DNA from: Flavobacterium araucananum
Lineage (GTDB): Bacteria; Bacteroidota; Bacteroidia; Flavobacteriales; Flavobacteriaceae
Length of the DNA: 64,000 nucleotides
Reading direction: 5' to 3'
Assembly (NCBI RefSeq): GCF_002222055.1
Contig: NZ_MUGS01000005.1
Location: 249,319 to 313,318 of the forward strand
Of the stretch, positions 43,797 through 51,544 are shown one piece after another (within the stretch, counting starts at the first letter, position 1; every line of letters begins with the position of its first letter). The translations under genes were made by a program, and so were the position numbers. Under the pieces are notes generated by a model. It saw nothing but the letters and a program-made list of their open reading frames with translations. It did no database searches and had not been told where the DNA came from.

Positions 43797-44411
43797 TTAC
43801 TTTCGGCATTTTGACATTTCTTTTGCAACAGCAATAGCCTGAGGGTTTTCTGTTTTTTCTAATTCTGAAATAATGTTTTTGTAATTATGATCATCCCGGT
43901 TTTGTGATAGTTTTTTGGTTGCCTGAATTTCATCAATTTCAATTTCAAAACCAAAGATTCCTCTGGCTTCACGCATTGTCTTCGTAGATAAATCTTCAAC
44001 ACGAACCGGATTTACAGAATTGGCTTCATATTTATCGACCAGTTTTTTAAGCTGCTCTATAGAAGTTGCTTCGTCTACAATTTTTATCCTACCGTAAACA
44101 TGTACGGCTATGTAATTCCAGGTAGGAACATTTTCATGATCGTACCAGGAAGATGAAATATAACTGTGTGGACCGGTAAATACTGCTAAAACCTGATCGT
44201 TTTGAGCAAAACCTTCTGCTTGTGGATTTAGTTTTGAAAGATGTCCTTGTAAAATCTCCTTTCCATCTGCATCAATTTCAAGTTCTATGGGAATATGTGT
44301 TGCACATAATTTTCCGTGGGTCTGATTGATCAGAATACCAAAACTATTTTCTTTCAAAAAAGTTCTGATCGATTCCGGATCTTCATCTTTGTATAAGTTT
44401 GGCGTATACAT
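43797..44411 (-). CDS. PaiB-like FMN-binding split-barrel protein
   Basis: 204 aa. MYTPNLYKDEDPESIRTFLK, HIPIELE, VLAVFTGPHSYISSSWYDHE and NVPTWNYIAVHVYGRIKI are characteristic of the PaiB family (FMN-binding negative transcriptional regulator, PF04299). In Bacillus the paiAB operon affects sporulation and protease genes. Here a GNAT acetyltransferase gene ends 10 nt upstream, so the PaiA-PaiB pairing seems preserved. Whether it binds DNA is unclear; it may be an FMN enzyme. Confidence 0.88.
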   Translation of the reverse strand: MYTPNLYKDEDPESIRTFLKENSFGILINQTHGKLCATHIPIELEIDADGKEILQGHLSKLNPQAEGFAQNDQVLAVFTGPHSYISSSWYDHENVPTWNYIAVHVYGRIKIVDEATSIEQLKKLVDKYEANSVNPVRVEDLSTKTMREARGIFGFEIEIDEIQATKKLSQNRDDHNYKNIISELEKTENPQAIAVAKEMSKCRK

Positions 44412-44421
44412 TTTTTACATT

Positions 44422-44880
44422 TTAATTTAAAGATTTCCCCAGGCAAATAGCTTCCGGTCGATCTGTATATTTTCCGTAATTCGGAATTATTTTATATCCT
44501 TGTTTTTGATAAAACTGAACAGCACTTTCATTTTTTACCCGTGTTTCTAAAACCAAATTAGTATAACCCAGCGCTATTGCTTTGTTCTCTAAAAAGGCTA
44601 AGATCGTTTGACCTGTTTTCTTTCCGGGAAATTTCGAATACATTCGTTTTACTTCTCCGGTAGTGTCATTTATGGGTCTAATCGCTCCGCAACCTACAAT
44701 ATCATTGTCGATTTGGGCTGTGACAAATACAAATTTCGAATTGTCATTTTCCCAATCTGTAAACGAATTTTTTCCGTCGCTCCCAAAACGAAGATAAAGA
44801 TTTTCCGACAATTCTTCGATGATTGCCAGAACTTTTTCATCATTCGGATTTATGGTTTTTATGGAAATAGTTTCTTTCAT
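44422..44880 (-). CDS. GNAT-family N-acetyltransferase (PaiA position)
   Basis: 152 aa single GNAT domain: DNDIVGCGAIRPIND (strand 4), EVKRMYSKFPGKKTGQTIL (acetyl-CoA binding region, with a degenerate RxxGxG/A motif) and NESAVQFYQKQGYKIIPNYG at the C-terminus. Substrate unknown. Co-transcribed with the PaiB-like gene 10 nt downstream; B. subtilis PaiA is a spermidine/spermine acetyltransferase, so a polyamine target is a reasonable but unproven guess. Confidence 0.85.
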   Translation of the reverse strand: MKETISIKTINPNDEKVLAIIEELSENLYLRFGSDGKNSFTDWENDNSKFVFVTAQIDNDIVGCGAIRPINDTTGEVKRMYSKFPGKKTGQTILAFLENKAIALGYTNLVLETRVKNESAVQFYQKQGYKIIPNYGKYTDRPEAICLGKSLN

Positions 44881-44940
44881 ATAGCTAAGCTATGGATGTT
44901 TTAAATGGTGAGAATTAGTATAATTCGTGGAAAAAAACTT

Positions 44941-45954
44941 TTAAATCACATTTACTTCAGCCTCAATCTGAATTCCGAATTTTTCGAAAACCGTTTTTTG
45001 AACATCTTTCGAAACGGCCAGAATTTCCTGTCCGGTTGCGTTTCCGTAATTTACCAAAACCAATGCCTGATTTTTATGAACTCCCGCATCTCCAAAACGT
45101 TTTCCTTTAAAACCCGCCTGTTCGATTAACCAGCCTGCCGGAACTTTTACTTCAGTTTCTGAAACTTCATAATATTTCATTTCTGGAAACTTTTGATGGA
45201 TCTTTTCGAAATCAGATTTTAAAAGAATTGGATTCTTAAAAAAACTTCCGCTGTTTCCTAATTCTTTAGGATCCGGCAACTTACTTTGTCTGATCGCAAT
45301 TACAGCATTACTGACCTCTTTTAGAGTAGGAGTTGTAATATTATTTTTGGCCAATTCAGCCGTTATATCTCCGTATGAAATGTTTATTTTATGATTACGT
45401 TTCGTTAGTTTATAAACCACAGCTGTAATAATATATTGATCTTTGATTTCGTTTTTAAAGATGCTTTCACGGTATCCAAAATTACATTCGGTATTCGTAA
45501 AAGTTTTTATTTCCTGAGTTTCAATATTCAGGGCTTCGCAAGAAACAAAGGTGTCTTTAATTTCTGTGCCGTAAGCGCCAATATTCTGAACCGGTGTTGT
45601 ACCTACATTTCCGGGAATCAGCGACATGTTTTCTAAACCTCCAAAATTGTTTTCGATAGTATAAAGTACAAAGTCATGCCAGGTTTCTCCCGCCTGACTT
45701 TCTACCCAGACAAAATCATCGTCTTCCTTAATTACTTTTTTACCTTTTAGATCGATATGAATTACTAAAGCTTCGATATCTTTCGTTAAAAGCATATTGC
45801 TCCCTCCGCCTAAAATAAATTTTTTCTCGTTTTTGTTTTCTTTCAAAATGGTTTTTAATTCATCGATAGAACGAACGGCAACAAATTGTTTCGCTTTGGC
45901 TTCGATGCCAAAAGTATTGTAATTTTTTAAAGAAAAATTGGATTGGATTTCCAT
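44941..45954 (-). CDS. murB: UDP-N-acetylenolpyruvoylglucosamine reductase
   Basis: 337 aa from the ATG at 45954 (MEIQSNFSLKNYNTFGIEAK); an upstream in-frame Met exists, but the protein family begins at SLKNYNTFG. FAD-binding: FILGGGSNMLLTKD and GLENMSLIPGNVGTTPVQNIGAYG; catalytic Ser in GNSGSFFKNP and Glu in EIEAEVNVI at the C-terminus. Reduces the enolpyruvyl group in peptidoglycan precursor synthesis. Type I MurB length. Monocistronic. Confidence 0.95.
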   Translation of the reverse strand: MEIQSNFSLKNYNTFGIEAKAKQFVAVRSIDELKTILKENKNEKKFILGGGSNMLLTKDIEALVIHIDLKGKKVIKEDDDFVWVESQAGETWHDFVLYTIENNFGGLENMSLIPGNVGTTPVQNIGAYGTEIKDTFVSCEALNIETQEIKTFTNTECNFGYRESIFKNEIKDQYIITAVVYKLTKRNHKINISYGDITAELAKNNITTPTLKEVSNAVIAIRQSKLPDPKELGNSGSFFKNPILLKSDFEKIHQKFPEMKYYEVSETEVKVPAGWLIEQAGFKGKRFGDAGVHKNQALVLVNYGNATGQEILAVSKDVQKTVFEKFGIQIEAEVNVI

Positions 45955-46107
45955 AAATAAAAGGCTTTTTGAGTTCCGAATCATCGGAAGAATTCTGTGC
46001 TCAAAAGTAACGATTATAATTTATTTGAGTAGAATTTTGATAAATAACAATCAATAAAATCTCAAGAAATATCTTTGAAATGTGATAAATAGTGTTTTGC
46101 TATACTA

Positions 46108-47211
46108 TTACTTTAAAGCTCCAATAAATTGTTGCATTTCTTTCATTGTGCCAATTGTAATTCGGGTCCACTTTCCGTTTTCTTCATAAATTTTTGTTCC
46201 CAATATATTATGAAGTTCTAATTGTTTAAAGTAATCTTTTTTATAATTGTCAAGCGAAAAATAAATAAAATTTGAATAAGACGGAATAGGGGTTAGGTGG
46301 AGTTGGGTAAGTTGCTCGATAGTATATTTTTTTACGGCCTCATTTGCAGCAGATACTTCCTGAATAAATTTTTTGTCACCTAATGATGCTATTGCAGCAA
46401 CGGTAGAAACTACGCTAAGCGATAAACTTGGAGATGATTTTAGACTGCTTAATTCGTCAATTGTCGATGAGGCCGCAATTGCATACCCTATTCGTGCTCC
46501 AGCCAAACCATACATTTTTGAAAAAGTTTTGGTTATAATTAAATTTTTATTTTCGTTTACAAGATTACTTAGGGATTGCTCTTTGGTAAAATCGATATAA
46601 GCTTCGTCTACAAAAACAATCGCTTTTTTGGTTGCTTCTGTAATAAAAGAAACGAGTTTTTCTCTATCGCATATTGTGCCCGTTGGATTGTTAGGATTGC
46701 AGATATAGATCATTTTGGTGTCTGAATCTATTGCGGCTAACATTGCTGTTAGATCAATTTTTTTGTCTTTCGTCAAAGGAACGCTGATTTTTTTTAAACC
46801 TAATTTTTCATAAGGATCAGTCCAGTAGTCATAAGTATTGGCAGCCATTATAAAATTGCCTTTTTTTAGAGCAATGTATTGAAGTACCAGATCTAAAATT
46901 TCTGTAGAACCTGCTCCCAATAGAATATTATTGTCTGCAACATTATTTTTTTTAGCAATAGCAGTAATTAATTCAGAATAAAGATTCCAGCCGTAGCGAT
47001 TGCTGCTATTAACACTTTTGGTCATAGCGATTCTGGCTAAGGGCGAAGGACCATACGGGTTTTCGTTCGATCGTAGTAATATGGGAGATTTTTCTAAATC
47101 AGGAAAAATATAATCTTCTGCCGGACGATTTGCAAATGTTTCAAACGGATAAAATCCTACTCCTACAGCGCCTAAACCTATTTGTTTTAACCAATTTCTT
47201 CTATTATTCAT
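46108..47211 (-). CDS. Histidinol-phosphate aminotransferase-like protein with Tat-type signal
   Basis: 367 aa, PLP fold type I. Family motifs: LRSNENPYGPSP, LLGAGSTEILDLVL, CNPNNPTGT, VDEAYIDF and the PLP Lys in TKTFSKMYGLAGARIGYAI. The N-terminus is unusual: NRRNWLKQIGLGAVGVGFYP has a twin-arginine pair, a hydrophobic stretch and a Phe-Ala-Asn end near residue 27, as in Tat-exported proteins. HisC-like enzymes are normally cytoplasmic and lack this. The gene stands alone and not in a his operon, so a biosynthetic HisC role is doubtful. Substrate unknown. Confidence 0.82.
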   Translation of the reverse strand: MNNRRNWLKQIGLGAVGVGFYPFETFANRPAEDYIFPDLEKSPILLRSNENPYGPSPLARIAMTKSVNSSNRYGWNLYSELITAIAKKNNVADNNILLGAGSTEILDLVLQYIALKKGNFIMAANTYDYWTDPYEKLGLKKISVPLTKDKKIDLTAMLAAIDSDTKMIYICNPNNPTGTICDREKLVSFITEATKKAIVFVDEAYIDFTKEQSLSNLVNENKNLIITKTFSKMYGLAGARIGYAIAASSTIDELSSLKSSPSLSLSVVSTVAAIASLGDKKFIQEVSAANEAVKKYTIEQLTQLHLTPIPSYSNFIYFSLDNYKKDYFKQLELHNILGTKIYEENGKWTRITIGTMKEMQQFIGALK

Positions 47212-47359
47212 ATCTTTTTTAGAATTAAATTAAACGATTCATTGATATGTCGTTGGAATTCTGAAAAAGTTACGCTTTCAATATAATTAGAATTTTTTAC
47301 TGCAAAGAGTGCAATGTTTTGATAAAACTGCCTGTAGATTAACTTTGAAGACTTTGCGG

Positions 47360-48421
47360 TTAATTTTTATGCAGATCCAGCAATTCATGATATTTATTGG
47401 CAATGATCTTCATGTTGGTATTATAGTTTGCATTTTCCTCGACAAATTTTCTATTTCGAATAATAGCTTCATTTCGGGATTCAGTATTTTCAAAGGACCA
47501 AATCAATTCGTTAGCCAGCATTTGGATATTGTCAATTTCTATTAATTGTCCGTTTTTACGATGTTTGATCCAGCTTTGATTTCCGGGAATATCCGAAACT
47601 ACTGGGTAACAATTGCAAGCCATTGCTTCAAATAAAGAAGCCGAAACGCCTTCGGTAATGGGCATGCTAATATAGATATTCGATTGTTGTAATAATTTAG
47701 GAAGTGCTGTATTGGCAATTCTTCCGGTAAAGATTACTTTGTTTTCTATTTGTAACTCTTTTGCTAAATCTTTCAAAAATTGCAATCTTGTTCCGTCGCC
47801 AACAATCGTTAACGAAAAATCAATTCCTTTTTGGTTTAAAATAGCAAAAGCCTTCAAAATCGAATCATGTCTATATTCCGGTTGTAGAGATCGGGTTACA
47901 ATCGCTTCAATTTTGTCCGAATGATTGGTTGAAGGAGAAAATAACGATAAATCAATTCCTTTTGGGATCACCAGAACTTTATTCATATCGACACCAATCG
48001 CCTTCATCGAAATCGTCATAACCGGTCCCCAGGCATGAATCAGGTCGGCTTTTTTGAAGGCGTGTTTCTGAATGATTTTTTTAAAAGGTAATAATACAGA
48101 GCCTTCCGGCCATAAATCTGTTCGGCCCTGTTGCGCAATTGCAATGGGATGCATGCCCGAAATCGCAGCCAGAAAGCCATAACTGGTTGTTCGTTCTGCA
48201 ATAATCATATCGGGTTTCTCTCTTCGAATTGTTTTACGAATTGAAAGAGGAGAGAAGATATATTCTAAAATACGCTTGAATCGGTTAAGTTTTGAATTAT
48301 TTGGTGTTTGAAGTTCCCAAGTGCAAATCTCAAAATCTCCAAATTCTTTCAGGCCATTCATCCAAGTGATAGCGTCTGCGCGATAGGATTCTCCAAGAAA
48401 AAGTATTTTCTTTTTTGTCAT
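47360..48421 (-). CDS. Family 4 glycosyltransferase
   Basis: 353 aa from the ATG at 48421 (MTKKKILFLGESYRADAITW); an upstream in-frame start exists, but this Met gives the expected Rossmann start. GT-B fold: VIPKGIDLSLF, FSLTIVGDGTRLQFL and PITEGVSASLFEAMACNCYP (E-x7-E motif) in the C-terminal nucleotide-sugar domain. Retaining GT4 enzymes act in lipopolysaccharide, capsule or exopolysaccharide synthesis. No polysaccharide cluster is nearby, so the acceptor cannot be named. Confidence 0.88.
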   Translation of the reverse strand: MTKKKILFLGESYRADAITWMNGLKEFGDFEICTWELQTPNNSKLNRFKRILEYIFSPLSIRKTIRREKPDMIIAERTTSYGFLAAISGMHPIAIAQQGRTDLWPEGSVLLPFKKIIQKHAFKKADLIHAWGPVMTISMKAIGVDMNKVLVIPKGIDLSLFSPSTNHSDKIEAIVTRSLQPEYRHDSILKAFAILNQKGIDFSLTIVGDGTRLQFLKDLAKELQIENKVIFTGRIANTALPKLLQQSNIYISMPITEGVSASLFEAMACNCYPVVSDIPGNQSWIKHRKNGQLIEIDNIQMLANELIWSFENTESRNEAIIRNRKFVEENANYNTNMKIIANKYHELLDLHKN

Positions 48422-48433
48422 TTGGGAGTGTGG

Positions 48434-48673
48434 TTTTGCCACGAATTTCACCAATTTTCACTAATTAGTTCGTAGTAATTTTTTAACTGTTTTTTTTTGC
48501 CACGAATTCACGAATTATTTAAAATTCATTCCTGAATTCAGTGCTACTTTTATTTTTTGCCACAGATTAAAAGATTTAAAATGATTTTTTTAATCTGTGT
48601 TAATCTTTGAAATCTGTGGCTAACTTTTATTTTTTCGCCACGAATAAATTTAAATAATTCGTGAATTCGTGGC
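48434..48673. repeat. Cluster of three GCCAC-bounded palindromes
   Basis: Region without genes, between GT4 and DUF2461. GCCACGAATTTC at 48438 starts an incomplete copy; GCCACAGATT (48559-48568) pairs with AATCTGTGGC (48611-48620); GCCACGAAT (48637-48645) pairs with ATTCGTGGC (48665-48673). Interiors are AT-rich and partly symmetrical. Same family as 31317-31384 and 51389-51523. Confidence 0.88.
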
Positions 48674-48683
48674 TAACTTTTTT

Positions 48684-49364
48684 TTAAAATTCGTCTTCTG
48701 TTTGTAAAGCACGATTTATAAATTCGTTTAAAGGTTTTAGAGCGATTAATTTTTGACTCATTTTGGCAACGAAATCTTTTTGAGTTACTTCAGAAATATC
48801 ATATTTTTGAGTTGCGGTAAAACTTTTTAATTTTAAAAACCCGATCGCAGGATGTTCTTTTTCGTAACCTCTTGGAGGATTTTTAAGCGAATTGTTTTCG
48901 TCGATATCTAAATTTCCGAATTCTTTTCTGAAGTTTTTATCTTTTAAAATCGCTTCTAGATCATCATGAAAAAAAGCAATTTCTTTGCGCACTTTTTTTA
49001 ACTGATCCGGTTCCGGCGAATAAAATCCTCCGGCAATAAAACTGGCACCTTTTTCTATATGTACATAATATCCGGAACGATTTTGACCTTTTGCGCCAGA
49101 TGATAACCAAACGCCCAAATGCGCTTTGTAAGGCGATTTGTCTTTCGAGAATCGAATGTCTCTATTGATGCGAAACGTACAGTTTTTAACCTCTAATAAT
49201 TCTAAGGACGGATCCAGCGGTTTCATGGCGTCCAGAAAATCACTTACCAACTGGTGATAATCTTTCTTGAAAATCTCGTATCGTTTTTTGTTGTCCTGAA
49301 ACCACTCTCTATTATTGTTCTTTTTTAAATCGTCTAAAAATTGCAATGATTCTTTTGTTAGCAT
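48684..49364 (-). CDS. DUF2461-family protein
   Basis: 226 aa, the family's usual size. LDDLKKNNNREWFQDNKKRY, FRINRDIRFSKDKSPYKAHL and GYYVHIEKGASFIAGGFYSP are diagnostic of DUF2461 (TIGR02453). No biochemical role is established. 10 nt separate it from the upstream rhodanese-thioredoxin gene on the same strand, so it is in an operon with it. Confidence 0.92.
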   Translation of the reverse strand: MLTKESLQFLDDLKKNNNREWFQDNKKRYEIFKKDYHQLVSDFLDAMKPLDPSLELLEVKNCTFRINRDIRFSKDKSPYKAHLGVWLSSGAKGQNRSGYYVHIEKGASFIAGGFYSPEPDQLKKVRKEIAFFHDDLEAILKDKNFRKEFGNLDIDENNSLKNPPRGYEKEHPAIGFLKLKSFTATQKYDISEVTQKDFVAKMSQKLIALKPLNEFINRALQTEDEF

Positions 49365-49374
49365 ATTCTTGGTG

Positions 49375-50073
49375 TTATTGCAGTTGTTTTTTTAAGTCTT
49401 TTTCGCTTATAAATCCTGTGTTTTTCCATTGTACCGCTTTGTTTTCGTATAAAATAACGGTAGGGAGTTGGTCAATTTTTAATTGGGTTGCCAGGGTTTT
49501 ATTCTTGTCAACATCAATGCGAATGATCGTTACTTTGTCATTCATTTCTTTTTGCATTTTTAAAATGAAAGGTTCCATTTGTTTGCAAGGTCCACACCAT
49601 GGAGCATAAAAATCAACCAGAACTTTTTTATCAGACTTTAACAAAGTATCAAAATCTGTCATTGTCATTCCTATTTGAGTCGTTGTAGGTTTGCCAAAAC
49701 CTTCTTCGTTCCATTTCAGGATGCCACCATCTAAATTATAAACGGTCTTAAAACCCAGCTCATTTAGTTTGGCTGCTGCTTTCTGGCTTCTTCCGCCGCT
49801 TAAGCAATACACATAAACAGGTTTTGTTTTGTCGTAAGAGGCTGCTTTTGCTACAAAATTGTCACTGTTCCAGTTTACGTTTTGGGCATTTTCAATATGT
49901 TCAGATTCAAATTCGTCAGGAGTTCGAACGTCTAAAATTTGTGGATTTTCAGTTGTTTTAATTTTTTCTGCAAATTCTTTTGGAGCGATTGATTCAATAG
50001 AACCTTCTTTTTTTTCATTACAGGAAAACAGTGCAATTGAAAGTAGTAAGAATACAATTTTGGAGAATTTCAT
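49375..50073 (-). CDS. Rhodanese-thioredoxin fusion lipoprotein
   Basis: 232 aa from ATG 50073 (a TTG three codons upstream is less likely). Lipobox LFSC near residue 17, then a rhodanese domain (residues ~30-125, active Cys in YVYCLSGGRS), then a thioredoxin domain (residues ~130-232, active site APWCGPCKQM, cis-Pro in QLPTVI). The lipid anchor puts both domains in the periplasm facing the envelope. A sulfur-transfer and disulfide-reduction combination in one polypeptide is uncommon but known in Bacteroidota. Operon with DUF2461. Confidence 0.88.
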   Translation of the reverse strand: MKFSKIVFLLLSIALFSCNEKKEGSIESIAPKEFAEKIKTTENPQILDVRTPDEFESEHIENAQNVNWNSDNFVAKAASYDKTKPVYVYCLSGGRSQKAAAKLNELGFKTVYNLDGGILKWNEEGFGKPTTTQIGMTMTDFDTLLKSDKKVLVDFYAPWCGPCKQMEPFILKMQKEMNDKVTIIRIDVDKNKTLATQLKIDQLPTVILYENKAVQWKNTGFISEKDLKKQLQ

Positions 50074-50213
50074 GAGGCTCAATTTTTAATGCTAAAGTAA
50101 TGATTTTTCATTTTATATGTTCGGTTTGCTACGAATTGCACCAATTTTTAGAAATTTTGGCTCTTTATACTAGTAGCATTTTTCCGTTGTTTGCAATCAC
50201 AAAGGGAGCTCTA

Positions 50214-50239
50214 TAAAAAAAAGCCACTTCGCAGTGGCT
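50214..50239 (-). terminator. Terminator of the small gene at 50253
   Basis: AGCCACT (50222-50228) and AGTGGCT (50233-50239) with a TCGC loop; the A-run at 50215-50222 gives a U-tract on the minus strand. Confidence 0.85.
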
Positions 50240-50252
50240 CTTTTGTTCTAAA

Positions 50253-50486
50253 TTATTCAGCATCGAAATAAGGATTTAGAATTTCGGCTAATTCGTTTAA
50301 CCAATAAAAGCCTTTTTCGAGGTTTGCTTTCTCGAGGTCGAGAGTTTCGCAATCCCGAATCATGCTTAAGGCGATGACATAATTTACTCTTCGGATGTTT
50401 TTTGCCATCGTTTCGGGATCAATCGATTTACTAAAAAAATCTGTTAACCGCAATTGGGTTTCTTTCGATAGGGTGTTTGTACTCAT
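50253..50486 (-). CDS. 77-aa helical protein of unknown function
   Basis: From ATG 50486: MSTNTLSKETQLRLTDFFSK, then RRVNYVIALSMIRDCETLDL and KGFYWLNELAEILNPYF. It looks all-helical and soluble, with no motif I recognise. A real gene is supported by the downstream terminator, by a 37-codon Trp-rich ORF that ends 10 nt upstream, and by a partial second copy of the same locus at 51079-51183 (first 29 codons kept, then truncated). A longer in-frame start upstream would run into the leader ORF and is not preferred. Confidence 0.68.
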   Translation of the reverse strand: MSTNTLSKETQLRLTDFFSKSIDPETMAKNIRRVNYVIALSMIRDCETLDLEKANLEKGFYWLNELAEILNPYFDAE

Positions 50487-50496
50487 AATCTTTACT

Positions 50497-50610
50497 TTAA
50501 GGAAATATAAAACCCGCATAGCTTAGGTGTCCTACGCTGTAAAGAGAGCGTTGCAGTTGTTTCCAATACCGCCACCATACCACACGGGCAAGAAGTTTTT
50601 TTGAGTTCAT
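50497..50610 (-). CDS. 37-codon Trp-rich leader ORF
   Basis: From ATG 50610: MNSKKLLARVVWWRYWKQLQ then RSLYSVGHLSYAGFIFP, stop at 50499-50497, 10 nt before the downstream gene. Three Trp within five residues (VVWWRYW) are reminiscent of attenuator leader peptides. An inverted repeat (AACGCT...AGCGT) lies inside its distal half. The first 21 codons are identical in the second copy at 51307. A -7-like TATCTTCG (50642-50635) lies upstream on the minus strand. Whether it is translated is unknown. Confidence 0.45.
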   Translation of the reverse strand: MNSKKLLARVVWWRYWKQLQRSLYSVGHLSYAGFIFP

Positions 50611-50631
50611 GATCTTTACTTAATTTTAGGA
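50548..50631. repeat. 84-bp identical block, copy A
   Basis: Identical, base for base as read, to 51245-51328. Covers the start of the Trp-rich ORF and its upstream leader. Flanks on both sides are also duplicated but diverged (see 51040-51350). Confidence 0.85.
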
Positions 50632-50650
50632 CTGCGAAGATACCAAATAA

Positions 50651-51039
50651 ACCTTTGTAAATAGTAGGATTTATCTATCGTTTTGAAAGGTTTTTGATTA
50701 TTAACCTGAACTCGATTATATAATGATGTCTTATCACAAGATCCAGCGGAGCTACTTGTTTTCGCATTAGGTATAAAAATATCACCCGCCGCCGCGGGTT
50801 CTGAAAAACAAAATGTAATATTGCTATAAATATGTCGTCCCGCTGGGACTTAATATTAAAAAACAATCGAACTCAGGTTTTTATTATTATGAAGCTTCGA
50901 CTTCGCCTACCCTAACAATATTGTGTTGATTGTTCTTTTTATTGAATGACAAACTTTGGGAGAAAAATGAAATTTTTAAATCCTTTGATGTTCTGTTAGC
51001 TTTGGTAAAGTTTTAAAATTTAAGTTGTGATGAAAAAAG
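50651..51039. other. Gap without recognised genes between the two cassette copies
   Basis: Contains ACCCGCCGCCGCGGGT (near 50789) and GTCCCGCTGGGAC (near 50836) palindromes and a single degenerate CTTCGACTTCG arm at 50895. A 63-codon minus-strand ORF here spans these palindromes and is not supported. Confidence 0.55.
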
Positions 51040-51350
51040 GTTACTACGAATTGCACCAATTTTTAGAAATTTTAGCTCTTATACTAGTAGCATTTTTTTT
51101 GCCATCGTTTCGGGATCAATCGATTTACTAAAAAAATCTGTCAACCGCAATTGGGTTTCTTTAGATAGGGTGTTTGTACTCATGATTTTGAACATTTAGG
51201 AAAATATGAAGCCCGCACAATTTAGGTGTCCTACGCTGTTCAAAGCGTTGCAGTTGTTTCCAATACCGCCACCATACCACACGGGCAAGAAGTTTTTTTG
51301 AGTTCATGATCTTTACTTAATTTTAGGATTGCGAAGATACCAAAAAGCTT
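51040..51350. repeat. Second copy of the 50.13-50.65 kb segment, with internal deletion
   Basis: Matches 50128-50178 (CGAATTGCACCAATTTTTAG, CTAGTAGCATTTTT) and then jumps to 50400-50646, skipping ~220 bp that hold the 3' end and terminator of the 77-aa gene. Includes the 84-bp block at 51245-51328. Outside this block the copies differ by substitutions and small indels. Confidence 0.82.
51079..51183 (-). pseudogene. Truncated copy of the 77-aa gene
   Basis: From ATG 51183 the frame gives MSTNTLSKETQLRLTDFFSK and continues identically to PETMAK, then diverges at the deletion junction and stops at 51081-51079 (34 codons). The Trp-rich ORF ahead of it (start 51307) keeps its first 21 codons and is then shifted by a 2-nt length difference in the hairpin loop. 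Confidence 0.75.
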
Positions 51351-51388
51351 TGGTAAAGTTTTTAAATTTAAGTTGTGATGAAAAAAGG

Positions 51389-51523
51389 TTGCCACGAATT
51401 TTACCAATTAGCGCAAATTACCAGATGATTGCTTTGTTGTTTAATTTTGATAAAGTTTTCGAATAAGCCGAAGGTTAAATTATTTTAGATAAAGAATTAG
51501 TGAAATTAGTGCAATTTGTGGCA
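51389..51523. repeat. GCCACGAATT-family inverted repeat downstream of recF
   Basis: TTGCCACGAATT (51389-51400) and AATTTGTGGCAA (51512-51523) bracket an AT-rich interior with partly matching inner arms (CAATTAGCGC, GTGAAATTAGTGC). It sits just 3' of recF (minus strand). Confidence 0.75.
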
Positions 51524-51544
51524 AAAAAACAGTACAAAAACGTC

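Noticed and set aside
50675..50866. 63-codon minus-strand ORF
   Set aside because: Spans CCC-GGG palindromes in a gap with duplications; no coding signature.
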